The notes under the pieces: generated by a model
What the model was told of the DNA's origin: nothing
Databases searched by the model: none
Seen by the model: only the letters and a program-made list of their open reading frames with translations
Translations under genes and position numbers: made by a program
From: JAXLYE01 sp046351595
GTDB lineage: Bacteria > Myxococcota_A > Polyangia > Palsa-1104 > JAEUJZ01
DNA: 64,000 nt
NCBI GenBank assembly: GCA_046351595.1
Contig: JAXLYE010000001.1
Location: 558,001-622,000 of the forward strand
Direction of reading: 5' to 3'
Part shown: positions 1 through 8,095 of the stretch, one piece after another
Position numbering within the stretch: the stretch's first letter is position 1
Layout: every line of letters begins with the position of its first letter

Positions 1-1199
1 ACCTTCTGCCGAAGCTTGAGGCCAAGCCGCCGGCCGTGCACATCTCGTCGCTGATCGAGTACACCAAGGCCGTCAACGACAGCGTCTGGCTGCGCATCGA
101 GGGCACGATCCGCGTGCCGCTCTACCTCGAGAGCACCGCGGTCGGCGCGCCGCTGCACCGCGATGCGAGCGGCCGGGTCGCGCAGAACGGCGAGGCCGAG
201 GTGCCGTTTTTGCTGCAGGTCCCGCACAGCGCCAACCCCGAGAGCGCCGCCTTCGAGCCGGCGCGCATCCTCGAGTACGGCCACGGCTTCTTCGGCCTGC
301 GCGAGGAGATCAACTACGGCTTCATGCGCGGCTACGCCAACGAGCAGCGCTACATCACCGCCGCCGTCGACTGGTGGGGCATGAGCGAGCCGGATCTCGA
401 TCAGGTGCTCGCCGACTCGCTGCAGAAGCCGGGCACCGCCTTCGACTTCGTCGACCGGCTGCAGCAGGCGATGGCGAACATGATCGCGCTGTCGTACGCG
501 ATCAAGGGCCCGCTCACGCAGCAGCCCGAGCTCATGCGCTTCGGCAAGCTGCTCTACGATCCGGCGAAGCTCTACTACTACGGCATCAGCCAGGGCGCGA
601 TCTTCGGCGTCACCATGCTCAGCGTGAACCCGCTGCTCGACCGCGCCGCGCTCGGTGTCGGCGGCGGGCCGTACTCGCTGATGATGTCGCGCTCGGCCAG
701 CTACGCAGAGCTCTACACCCTGCTCACCGCGATCCTGCCCAACCCGCTCGCGGTCACCAAGTTCATCACGCTCAGCCAGAGCACCTGGGACCGCGTCGAT
801 CCGATGACGTACGCGCCGCGCCTGTTGCACGACAGCTACCCCAAGAGCCCCGCGAACCGCCACGTGCTGATGCAGATCGGCATCGGCGATCACTCGGTCA
901 ACAACCTGGCGAGCCACCTGGTCGCGCGCGCGGTCGGCATCCCGCTGCTCGATCCGGCGCCGCAGCCGATCTGGGGCCTGGACAAGGCGGCGCCGCCGAC
1001 GGACGACGCGCTGGTCGTCGTCGACTTCAACCTGACGACGCTGCCCGGCGTCTACAACCGCATCCCGACCAAGGACGAGACCAACAACGTCCACGAGGGC
1101 GTGCGCCGCAGCGCCAAGATCAAGCAGCAGCTCGACCTGTTCTTCCAGCCGAGCGGCACCATCCAGAACACCTGCAGCGGCGCCTGCAACCCCGACTGA
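1..1199 (+). CDS. alpha/beta-hydrolase-like secreted protein, 5' end missing
   Basis: The gene enters from the left edge. Its frame is open from the first bases, so the GTG at 36 is probably internal and about 398 C-terminal residues are seen. The nucleophile elbow is GISQGAIFG (Ser in G-x-S-x-G), preceded by the loop EYGHGFFG and followed by a histidine in GIGDHSVNN that could complete a Ser-acid-His triad. Two cysteines near the end (NTCSGACNPD) could form a disulphide, which fits export. The stop codon is only ten bases from that of the convergent ATP-grasp gene. The fold is a fair call from the motif. The substrate is unknown, and the missing N-terminus may hold a signal peptide or lipobox. 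Confidence 0.7.
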   Translation, partial: LLPKLEAKPPAVHISSLIEYTKAVNDSVWLRIEGTIRVPLYLESTAVGAPLHRDASGRVAQNGEAEVPFLLQVPHSANPESAAFEPARILEYGHGFFGLREEINYGFMRGYANEQRYITAAVDWWGMSEPDLDQVLADSLQKPGTAFDFVDRLQQAMANMIALSYAIKGPLTQQPELMRFGKLLYDPAKLYYYGISQGAIFGVTMLSVNPLLDRAALGVGGGPYSLMMSRSASYAELYTLLTAILPNPLAVTKFITLSQSTWDRVDPMTYAPRLLHDSYPKSPANRHVLMQIGIGDHSVNNLASHLVARAVGIPLLDPAPQPIWGLDKAAPPTDDALVVVDFNLTTLPGVYNRIPTKDETNNVHEGVRRSAKIKQQLDLFFQPSGTIQNTCSGACNPD

Positions 1200-1213
1200 G
1201 AGAGCGCGCTCAG
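1196..1213. repeat. inverted repeat spanning both stop codons of convergent genes
   Basis: CTGAG and CTCAG arms enclose a GC-rich centre, and the core GAGCGCGCTC is itself palindromic. The arms contain the TGA of the left gene and, on the other strand, the stop of the ATP-grasp gene. It may act as a compact bidirectional terminator, but there is no T-tract on either side. Confidence 0.35.
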
Positions 1214-2121
1214 GTCCGCAGCGCCGCCAGCACCGCGTCGCAGAAGCGCAAGGGCGCGTCCGCGTCCGCGTCACTCAGGAACAGGCAGGGCTCGATCAGC
1301 TCGAGCTCGACGAGCCGCAGGCGCCCGTCGCGCACGAAGCCGTCGACGCGCGCGTAGACGAGCGGGCCGGGCGCGGCGCGCACCGCGGCGCGGGCCTGCG
1401 CAACGAGCTCGGGCGGCGGCTCGGCGCGGTGCACGGTGGCGCCGTGATCCGGCTGGGAGCGGAAGTCGCCGGGCCTTGGGACCTTGCGGACGGCGTGCGA
1501 GAGCTCACCGCCGAAGAACAGCAGCGACCACTCGCCCTGCTGCGGGATCTCGTCGAAGAACGGCTGCAGAAGGAGCCCCGAGCGCGCGAGGATCTCGTCG
1601 GCGAGCGCCAGCACCTCGGCGTCGGGCGGGCCGGCGGCGACCCGCGTGCGCTGCGAGTTCGCCGAGATCGTCGGCTTGAGCACGTAGCGCCAGCTCGGCG
1701 AAGAGGAGCCGAGCCGCGCGACCTCCGCCGCCAGATCCGGCCGGCTGCCGCGCGGAAAGTGCGCGAGCTCGGCGACGTCCACACCGGCCTCGCGCAGCGC
1801 CACCAGGTAGGACTTGTCGAGGTTCCAGCGCAGCACCTCGGGCGGGTTGAGCAGCCGCGCCCCGGACGCGACCAGCCGATCGATAAATGCCAGGAAACCG
1901 TCCGGATCCTCGTGGTACCCCCAGCAGCCGAGCGGCAGCACCGCGTCGTATCCGCAGAGGTCCGCGCCGGCCGCAGCCGCTCCGCCGCAGGCTCCGTCCA
2001 CCACATCGAGCACGGCGCCGCGCGCGGCGAACGCGTCCTGCAGCACCGCGGCCTCGCTGTAGCGCGCCACCGCGGCAAAGGTGCGATAGTAGGGAAAAGC
2101 AACCAGGGCGATGCGCGGCAT
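1210..2121 (-). CDS. ATP-grasp domain protein (RimK-like ligase fold)
   Basis: A 303-residue protein with the layout of small ATP-grasp ligases, which activate a carboxylate with ATP and couple it to an amine or other nucleophile. After a Rossmann-like start (PRIALVAFPYYRTF) come the ATP-binding lysine region RYVLKPTISANSQRT, a second nucleotide-binding strand QPFFDEI, and the C-terminal metal/phosphate motif RLVELELIEP, whose glutamates are the expected Mg ligands. It resembles the group that includes the cycloserine-pathway enzyme DcsG, but no partner gene here supports that pathway. I chose the ATG giving MPRIALVAF because the 45 residues before it in frame are Arg/Ala/Gly-rich and look non-coding. 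There is no clear Shine-Dalgarno. Substrate unknown. Confidence 0.75.
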   Translation of the reverse strand: MPRIALVAFPYYRTFAAVARYSEAAVLQDAFAARGAVLDVVDGACGGAAAAGADLCGYDAVLPLGCWGYHEDPDGFLAFIDRLVASGARLLNPPEVLRWNLDKSYLVALREAGVDVAELAHFPRGSRPDLAAEVARLGSSSPSWRYVLKPTISANSQRTRVAAGPPDAEVLALADEILARSGLLLQPFFDEIPQQGEWSLLFFGGELSHAVRKVPRPGDFRSQPDHGATVHRAEPPPELVAQARAAVRAAPGPLVYARVDGFVRDGRLRLVELELIEPCLFLSDADADAPLRFCDAVLAALRT

Positions 2122-2628
2122 GCGCAGACAATGGAGAAGGCCGCGCGCGCACGCAAGCCCGGCCGCGCACGACGGGAGCCCCGACCGCGCGCGCCGCTCC
2201 GGACCGCGCCCGATCCGCGCCGCGCCCGAGTCACGCGGAAGGATTCCGCCGCACACACGAGGCGCGGGACATTATCCGCCACTGCGGCGGGCTCCCGAAT
2301 CTCCTTCGAGAAAGAGCGGCATTCGGAGTCCGTGGGAGGGCTGCGGATCGGCTCCTTCCGCTGCAAAGGAGTAAGGTCGACGCTGGCCAGGATTCGCAAC
2401 GTGCGGTCCGTCGGGCTCGTCTCCGACATCGGGGAAGACCCGAGAATCTGACTCCCGAAACGGGAATCCCAACGGAGGGCGGACGGGCGGCTTGTCTCCT
2501 GAAGTCGACTGCATATAGCCTGGGGCTCGCTGTGGAAGTGTGGAAGGACGCACCGGTCCCTGCAGCGAGCTCGTCGGAAGATTCCCGTCGTGATAAGATG
2601 GCCCGAACCCACATCAGGCACTGCCCGC
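2122..2628. other. divergent intergenic region between ATP-grasp and kinase genes
   Basis: About 500 bases with no credible gene on either strand; open frames here are Arg/Ser-rich and unlike the neighbours. It should hold the promoters of both flanking genes. One small hairpin is visible (TCCCG-AAA-CGGGA at 2453-2465). I see nothing else that I can name. Confidence 0.5.
2591..2599 (+). promoter_or_regulatory. extended -10-like element upstream of the first kinase gene
   Basis: TGATAAGAT matches the TG-N-TATAAT extended -10 pattern at most positions and lies 29 bases before the ATG used for the kinase. No good -35 is seen at the right spacing. If it is real, the in-frame GTG at 2590 cannot be the start codon. 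Confidence 0.35.
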
Positions 2629-4350
2629 ATGCTCCTGTCCGTACGCACCGGGGATCTGGTCGGTAGCTACCGCATCGTGCGGCTCCTGGGCCAGGGCGGA
2701 ATGGGCGCCGTCTTCGAGGCCGAGCACCTGCAGATCGGTCGCAAGGCCGCGGCCAAGTTCCTCTGTCTCGACGTCCGCAAGCACCCGACGCTCTACCAGC
2801 GCTTCGTCAACGAGGCGCGGGCGTGCAACCAGATCAACCACTCGGGCGTGGTGTCCGTTTTCGAGTTCGGACTGTTGGCGGACGGAACTCCCTGGATGCT
2901 TATGGAGTATCTGGAGGGCCACACGTTCTCGCAGTACCTGCGCGCCGCACACAAGACAAACGGGCGGCCTCTGGGAACGGAGGGACTGTGGGCCATCTAC
3001 GAGCTTGCGTCCATCCTGTCTGTGGCGCACGAAAAGGGAATCGTCCACCGTGATCTGAAGCCGTCCAACGTGATGATCGTGCCGGATCCGGAGCACGGCG
3101 AGCGGGTCAAGCTGCTCGACTTCGGGATCGCCAAGTTCATCCACGACAGCCTCGATAGCGTCGAGGCGGCCGCGCAGTTTACGGCGACCGGAGCCATGCT
3201 TGGGACACCCGCATACATGGCTCCCGAGCAGTGCAAGGACTCGGCGAACGTCGACGGCAAGGCGGACGTCTACGCGCTGGGCGTCATCGCGTACGAGCTG
3301 TTCGTGGGGCGGCCTCCTTTTGAAGACCCGATGCCGCTGGTCCTGATGGCCCAGAAGATCGGAGATGAGGCGCCTGCGCTCCTCCTCCGAGCGCCAGAGG
3401 CGCCGAACGAGGTTGCCGATCTCGTCATGTCGATGCTGGCACGTGAGCAGAAAGATCGACCTGCCATGCCCGAAGTGAGGGCCCGGTTGGCCGCGTACCT
3501 GCACGTGCCGGCATCCAGACGAAGCGGGTTCGTTCCTCAGGTGACACCGCTACCAGCAGAGCCGGAGGGAGCCGCTGCGGGCGACTCGCTCGGCTCGACC
3601 CAGAGCGGGCCGGTGCCCGATCCAGTCCCAGCACCGACGGCGGACCCGCCGCGTGCCACGATGGGGCTGACGCCACCGGAGCAGTCCGCCGGACAGGTCT
3701 CCAGACCGCCGGCGGACTCGCCGGTGTCACTGGGTCAGCGGCCCACTCAGCCCTCGCAGAAGAGATCCATTCCTAAATGGTTGTGGGCGACCACAGGGGT
3801 GAGCCTGTGCGCAACCCTGGCAATCGGGCTCTGGACTACGCAAGGTCATCGTGCGCCTCGATCGGTCCCGCCGGCCCAGCCTCTCCCCAAAGTCGCCCAG
3901 GCTGCCATTCCGGCGCCGGCGGTGCCCGTATCAGCACTAGCCCTGGTCCCCCCACCGACACCTGCCGCAGCCCATCCGGCCGCGCCGGCCCCTCAGGCGC
4001 AGCCACCGACAGCCGCTCCCGTGGAAGCGGGTCCGATACAGCCCGCCAGAGCTACCAGCCGCGTTCGATGCCAGGCTGTCTCTCCGACGACAGCCTGCAT
4101 TCCGGGCGGCCCTGGTGCCAGACTCTCCGCTGCCCAGCGCGATGCTCTAGTCAACGCACTCCGCGACGCCGACGTCAAGCTGTGTCCCGGTGAGCGGCTG
4201 CGAATCCGCGTCTCTCCATCAAGGGCGACGGTCCTCAGCGCACCCAGCAGCGTATCGAAGGACGCAAGAGAGGTCTTGATCCCGGCGCTATTGGGACGGA
4301 TCAGCAAGACACCGTTTGACGCAGAGGTCGAGATCCGATGCGCGCGTTAG
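2629..4350 (+). CDS. transmembrane Ser/Thr protein kinase with Cys-bearing extracytoplasmic domain
   Basis: Hanks-type kinase of 573 residues. The cytoplasmic catalytic domain shows the glycine loop GQGGMGAVF (about residues 21-29), the ATP lysine in AAAKFL (Lys43), HRDLKPSN with catalytic Asp142, DFG at 164-166 and the MAPEQ activation-loop end, so it should be active. A Pro/Ser/Ala-rich linker leads to one membrane segment (WLWATTGVSLCATLAIGLW, about 381-403), a second Pro/Ala stretch, and an outside domain of about 100 residues with four cysteines (RVRCQ, TACIP, KLCPG, IRCAR). I did not recognise this outside domain. A GTG 39 bases upstream is possible but overlaps a promoter-like element. 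The end overlaps the next gene, a TlpA-like thioredoxin, by 13 bases, indicating coupled expression. Confidence 0.9.
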   Translation: MLLSVRTGDLVGSYRIVRLLGQGGMGAVFEAEHLQIGRKAAAKFLCLDVRKHPTLYQRFVNEARACNQINHSGVVSVFEFGLLADGTPWMLMEYLEGHTFSQYLRAAHKTNGRPLGTEGLWAIYELASILSVAHEKGIVHRDLKPSNVMIVPDPEHGERVKLLDFGIAKFIHDSLDSVEAAAQFTATGAMLGTPAYMAPEQCKDSANVDGKADVYALGVIAYELFVGRPPFEDPMPLVLMAQKIGDEAPALLLRAPEAPNEVADLVMSMLAREQKDRPAMPEVRARLAAYLHVPASRRSGFVPQVTPLPAEPEGAAAGDSLGSTQSGPVPDPVPAPTADPPRATMGLTPPEQSAGQVSRPPADSPVSLGQRPTQPSQKRSIPKWLWATTGVSLCATLAIGLWTTQGHRAPRSVPPAQPLPKVAQAAIPAPAVPVSALALVPPPTPAAAHPAAPAPQAQPPTAAPVEAGPIQPARATSRVRCQAVSPTTACIPGGPGARLSAAQRDALVNALRDADVKLCPGERLRIRVSPSRATVLSAPSSVSKDAREVLIPALLGRISKTPFDAEVEIRCAR

Positions 4351-4952
4351 GAGCCCTGCTCGCCGTCGCTGTTGTCGCGAGTTCGGGCGGCGCCGTCCGC
4401 GCGCAGCCTGCGTGCGCGGAGGATCTGTCTCTCTTGCACCTGGCCATCGATCCGTCCGCCCTCAGCCGGCTGCAGATCTGGAACCACCAGAAGGCAGAGT
4501 GGCAGATACCTGCCCCCGATCTGGTCCCCATGCGGCGGGCTCCCGTCGTCATCGTGCACCTGTGGGCCGACTGGTGCGGTCCGTGCAAAGCCGAGATGCC
4601 GCTGCTCCGGACGCAGGTCCAGGAGCTCGCTTCCCAGCACAAAGAGAGCCTGGAATTTGTCTTCCTGACCGAGTCCAACCGCACCGTCGAGCTGGCCCGG
4701 TACATGATCGACAACCGCGACCGCATGCCGCGTGTCCCGTATTACCTCGACACGAACGAGGCGATTGCACGCCTGGTGCGCACCAACCTCCCGAGCGGTC
4801 AGCTCACGCTGCCGGTCACGCTGCTCCTCGACGAGCAGCGCGTGGTGCGCCAGGCATTCGTCGGAGCGCTCGCACCGCGCTGGCCCGAGCTGCGGCGGAG
4901 CGTGGCGCGGCTGCTGCAGGTCAGTGCTCGACGCGCCAGCGGCTCCCGCTGA
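4338..4952 (+). CDS. secreted TlpA/thioredoxin-like protein
   Basis: A 204-residue exported thioredoxin-fold protein. It begins with a cleavable signal (MRALGALLAVAVVASSGGAV, then an RAQ cleavage-like site). The active site is WADWCGPCK (Cys80 and Cys83), the CxxC of TlpA/ResA-type thiol oxidoreductases, and a cis-proline loop is seen at LTLPVTLLLD. Such proteins reduce or exchange disulphides of envelope proteins. The start lies inside the 3' end of the kinase gene, so the two are probably translated together. The kinase outside domain and the following three envelope proteins are all cysteine-rich and are plausible clients (inference). Confidence 0.88.
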   Translation: MRALGALLAVAVVASSGGAVRAQPACAEDLSLLHLAIDPSALSRLQIWNHQKAEWQIPAPDLVPMRRAPVVIVHLWADWCGPCKAEMPLLRTQVQELASQHKESLEFVFLTESNRTVELARYMIDNRDRMPRVPYYLDTNEAIARLVRTNLPSGQLTLPVTLLLDEQRVVRQAFVGALAPRWPELRRSVARLLQVSARRASGSR

Positions 4953-4986
4953 ACTTAGCGCGCCGGCGCCCCTCTGGCGTCTCTAG

Positions 4987-5012
4987 ACACGGCACAGCCG
5001 TGTTAAGTTTTC
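4987..5012 (+). terminator. hairpin with T-rich tail after the thioredoxin gene
   Basis: ACACGGC and GCCGTGT pair around the loop ACA, followed by TTAAGTTTTCTTCT. It lies between the thioredoxin stop and the next gene start. It could be a partial terminator that lowers expression of the downstream envelope genes, or the boundary of a separate transcript. Confidence 0.5.
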
Positions 5013-5045
5013 TTCTCTATGCGAACCCTGCTCCCGAGGATGAAC

Positions 5046-6293
5046 ATGCTGCGACGCATCAGCCTTGCCTTGCTCCTCTTGCTGGGCGGAGCCTCCAGCA
5101 GCCGCGCCGATCGGCTGCTGCTCTGGGGGATCCAGCGCGACTGCCAGGTAGATCGGGCACTGACGGAAGCCGTGCGGCAGCATCTCACCAGCACGACGAC
5201 GATCGTCGACGATCTGGAGGCCGCTGCCGGTGCCGCTTCGCCGCAGGATGCGGCAGCCGCGGTGAGCCAGAGCTGTCCCGATGCGCCGACCCGGATCCTC
5301 GGTGGGACCGTCGAGACGCTGCCCCGCCACACGCGCTACCGCCTGTGGCTGCACGACGGCAGGACCGGGCAGACCCTGGTCACAGACCAGTTCTGCGAGA
5401 AGGACTCATCGTGCAAATTCGAGGAGATGCTGGGCCGCGACGCGCTCTTCTTGATCGGCGAGCGGTCGACGGGTCGGCCCTTCACCGAGGAGCCTACGAT
5501 GTGCCGGACGGCTGCGACCCCGGCGGCCCCGGCGGTCCCGCGCAGCGACCGCCTCTTTGTCGTGGTCTACGGAGAAGGCAAGCACAAGCCGAGCCTCTGG
5601 CCGTCGCTGCGCACGCTGCTCAGCCAGCAGGGCCGCCAGCCCGTGCTCGCAAGCACCGAGTCCAAGACCTACGGCTTCGGCGACCTGAAGAAGATCCTCG
5701 CGTCCGACCCGCGGAGCCAGGTGCTCGGCATCGAGCTTACCGCCGAGAAGGCGACCCTCTGGGTCTTCGACGGGCCGACCGAGCAGATGAAGCAGGCCGG
5801 CACCGCCTGTGACGGGTGCGCCAGGGACGAGCTGGTGAACAAGATCGCGACCGAGGCCGCGATCCTGCTCAGCGGCTGCTTCGACGAGCGCTGCAAGCAG
5901 GATCAGAAGGGCGCGACGCTCCCGCCGCCGGCCGAGGTCTGCGCGCCGTGGAAGGCGCTCCAGTGCGGCGCCGTGACGGGCGGCGCCGCGGCGACAACGG
6001 GCGGAGCCACTGGGATCGGGCCCAAGCTGGCCCAGGGCGGGCTGTGGGGGCTGTTTGGCGCCAGCACGCTCACGGCGATCGGCTTCTTCACCGCCGGCGC
6101 GCTGACGAGCGTCGAGACGCCGGACTATGAGCTGCGTCAGGGCGTGCACAACCGCATGGGCTGGCTGAGCGCGGGCGTGGCGGCCGTCTCGCTGGCGTTT
6201 GCGATCCCGACGACGATCGCGTTCCGCCGTGCCCAGCCAGCCTCTGGCCGGTCCGCCCTGCCCAAAGGCCAGTCTCTCAAGTGCCCGAAGTAG
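5046..6293 (+). CDS. cysteine-rich exported protein with C-terminal membrane segments, unknown function
   Basis: I do not recognise the family. The 415-residue protein starts with a signal sequence (LALLLLLGGASSSRA) and contains twelve cysteines, several in pairs such as FCEKDSSC, ACDGC and GCFDERC. After a Gly/Ala/Thr-rich stretch (GGAAATTGGATGIG) come two hydrophobic segments (LWGLFGASTLTAIGFFTAGA and LSAGVAAVSLAFAIPTTIAF) at about residues 333-390, so the C-terminus is probably membrane-anchored. The start was chosen because GAGGA sits five bases before this ATG; two in-frame ATGs further upstream have no ribosome site. Its layout (N-terminal exported domain, C-terminal double membrane span) resembles the PEGA proteins elsewhere in the window, but no PEGA motif is clear. 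Confidence 0.7.
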   Translation: MLRRISLALLLLLGGASSSRADRLLLWGIQRDCQVDRALTEAVRQHLTSTTTIVDDLEAAAGAASPQDAAAAVSQSCPDAPTRILGGTVETLPRHTRYRLWLHDGRTGQTLVTDQFCEKDSSCKFEEMLGRDALFLIGERSTGRPFTEEPTMCRTAATPAAPAVPRSDRLFVVVYGEGKHKPSLWPSLRTLLSQQGRQPVLASTESKTYGFGDLKKILASDPRSQVLGIELTAEKATLWVFDGPTEQMKQAGTACDGCARDELVNKIATEAAILLSGCFDERCKQDQKGATLPPPAEVCAPWKALQCGAVTGGAAATTGGATGIGPKLAQGGLWGLFGASTLTAIGFFTAGALTSVETPDYELRQGVHNRMGWLSAGVAAVSLAFAIPTTIAFRRAQPASGRSALPKGQSLKCPK

Positions 6294-6337
6294 CCAGAGC
6301 GTCTATCGACTGCGCAATGGATAGAGGAGCTTTTCAG

Positions 6338-6988
6338 ATGAAGATCGCTAGCATCGTCGGCGTCGTTCTCGCTCTGAGCGCTGCGGCTTGCACGGATATC
6401 GAGGTGGTCCCCAAGGGGACGCTGGGGGACGGCGGCGGCTGCCCCAACCCGACGCCGCCCGACCTGGCGACGTCGCAGCCGGCGTGCAAGGCGGCCGAGG
6501 GAATCAGCGGCACGCCGTTGATCTGCCAAGATTTCGCCGGAGTCAACGCACCGACCATTGCACAGCTGACCCAGAAAGGCTGGAACTTCGACAAAGCCGC
6601 TACAGGCTGCTGGCAGATTCAGGGCTCGCTTAACGTCAAGAATTTTGGCAGTTCTACAGGAAGCTGTGCTCTTACTTTGCCCGAACAAGACCTTACTAAG
6701 ACAGATAAGAATCCGAAGACTATCACACTGTCTTTAGTCCATAAAGTTGACATGGTTCAATACGTTCAGCGTGGGGAAATTTTTCTCGATCAGGATTTTC
6801 CGAGCAGGTTGATCCACTTGGTCGGTGGAGAGCAAAAAATCACCAGCAGCGTCAAGACTAGCTTGCCAGTGGCGCGCGAAACGTTAACTGGCGGCAAGGC
6901 AACTTTCTATCTGAAAGCCAGCTCAGAAAACGTAAGTGTCCGGAATGGCTGGCAAATCGAATCCATTGCAGTAATTGCGAGTCCATAA
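6338..6988 (+). CDS. lipoprotein of unknown function, AT-richer 3' half
   Basis: A 216-residue lipoprotein: the signal MKIASIVGVVLALSAAAC ends in a lipobox with Cys18 as the acylated residue. Five further cysteines follow in the mature part. The ribosome site GAGGAG stands eight bases before the ATG, which sets the start. The second half (from about base 6640) is clearly less GC-rich than its neighbours, with many A/T-ending codons, and is predicted to be beta-rich (for example TFYLKASSENVSVRNGWQIE). No family was recognised. It sits between another cysteine-rich exported protein and a second lipoprotein, with only 13 bases to the latter, so it is probably co-transcribed. Confidence 0.75.
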   Translation: MKIASIVGVVLALSAAACTDIEVVPKGTLGDGGGCPNPTPPDLATSQPACKAAEGISGTPLICQDFAGVNAPTIAQLTQKGWNFDKAATGCWQIQGSLNVKNFGSSTGSCALTLPEQDLTKTDKNPKTITLSLVHKVDMVQYVQRGEIFLDQDFPSRLIHLVGGEQKITSSVKTSLPVARETLTGGKATFYLKASSENVSVRNGWQIESIAVIASP

Positions 6989-7001
6989 AGAGGATTTGCA
7001 G

Positions 7002-7664
7002 ATGAGACTTTATTTCTCTCTATCACTTTCCCTATTTGTCCTCGGCTGCGACCCCTCCTCCCACCGTATCGCCCGCCTGGAGGCCGAGGTCGAGCGGCTC
7101 AAGGATGAGCAGAAGCGGCTCAGCGATACCTTCTTCTATCGGGTCCAGGCCGAGACGCGGCAGCTGTGGGCCCGGCTCAACTGCACGAACCAGCAGGTCT
7201 CCGAGTTCATCTCCGACTGCGAGCGCGGGGAAGTCGGCTGCAGCGAGGACAGCCTGGCCAACGCGCTGTCGTTCATGAGCACCCAGCCGCACGCGCTCTT
7301 GTACCTGCGGCCCGAGGTCGGGGTGAAGGGCATGGTGCCGGTGCGCCGCGGGCAGCTGCTCGGCCTGACCGACCTCAAGGACCTGCACGCCTCGACGCGG
7401 TACCTGGTCCTGACGCAGCCGCGCAGCGAGGCCGCCGAGCACTATGAGGAGGCGCTGCGCATCGGCAAGGAGGTGGCCGACGGGCTGCGCAAGGACTTCG
7501 GGCTGCCGCGCCTGACGCAGATCCTGGGTCCGCGCACGCTGCCGTGCCGCCTCAAGCAGAAGCAGCTCGCCAACTACCTGCGCCGCGTCGACCAGCTCCA
7601 GACCGGCGAGCCGACCGAGACCGAGCCGCGCGTCCGCATCTGGGTCTTCCGCACCGATTGCTGA
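7002..7664 (+). CDS. coiled-coil lipoprotein of unknown function
   Basis: A 220-residue lipoprotein with signal MRLYFSLSLSLFVLGC (acylated Cys16). A charged coiled-coil follows (RIARLEAEVERLKDEQKRLS), then a mixed domain with five cysteines (LNCTN, SDCERGEVGC, LPCRL and a terminal RTDC). The ribosome site AAGAGGA precedes the ATG by seven bases and overlaps the stop of the upstream lipoprotein gene, which supports an operon. Codon use returns to very GC-rich within the gene. The coiled coil suggests oligomerisation at the envelope. No known family was recognised. Confidence 0.75.
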   Translation: MRLYFSLSLSLFVLGCDPSSHRIARLEAEVERLKDEQKRLSDTFFYRVQAETRQLWARLNCTNQQVSEFISDCERGEVGCSEDSLANALSFMSTQPHALLYLRPEVGVKGMVPVRRGQLLGLTDLKDLHASTRYLVLTQPRSEAAEHYEEALRIGKEVADGLRKDFGLPRLTQILGPRTLPCRLKQKQLANYLRRVDQLQTGEPTETEPRVRIWVFRTDC

Positions 7665-8071
7665 CCCGCGGGGAAGAGCCCGCAGGCCAACGGCTTTTCC
7701 AGGCGGGAATCGCTCAAGCGTTCCGCACCAGAACCCCAAGCCTTGCCAGCACTTCGCGAGCTCTGTGGGCCGATTGGGCGGCGCTCTCCGACGGCGCTCC
7801 CCTCATCCGCCACTACTGGGAAGGCCCCGTCGCCTGCAAGGATCCGGTCTATGGCCGCTGGGGCGGGCCGCCGGGGCAGGGCTCGGGCTTGCGGCGGAGC
7901 AGCGGGCCGGGCGCGGTGCAGCCGGCCGAGGATCTGGCGAACGCGCCGCGCGGCCGGGTCAAGCTCGGCGACGTGGTGCGCTCGCCGCTGCCGGCGCTGG
8001 ACCTGAAGGGCAGCCCGCACCCGCTGCGCCGCGGCGAGAAGCGCGACCAGCCCCCCGTCGACGCCGACTGA
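7658..8071 (+). pseudogene. possible gene remnant or small hypothetical gene
   Basis: From about base 7760 this frame has strongly GC-biased third positions and a protein-like stretch (ALWADWAALSDGAPLIRHYW, then DPVYGRWGGPPGQGSG), ending in a charged tail before a TGA. Upstream of that the composition drops and no ATG or GTG start with a ribosome site is present; only a TTG overlapping the previous stop is available. It may be the 3' remnant of a decayed gene or a short gene with an unusual start. No function can be assigned. Confidence 0.3.
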
Positions 8072-8080
8072 GCGCGGCCG

Positions 8081-8089
8081 TGATATAAG
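8081..8089 (+). promoter_or_regulatory. extended -10 element directly before a start codon
   Basis: TGATATAAG is a near-perfect TG-N-TATAAT extended -10. It ends six bases before the ATG of the small membrane protein. Transcription starting about seven bases downstream would begin at the start codon itself, giving a leaderless mRNA. No Shine-Dalgarno is present between them, in agreement. Confidence 0.5.
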
Positions 8090-8095
8090 CGACGC

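Noticed and set aside
2122..2256. 45-residue N-terminal extension of the ATP-grasp protein
   Set aside because: Arg/Ala/Gly-rich, without ribosome site, and the ligase fold begins cleanly at the later ATG.
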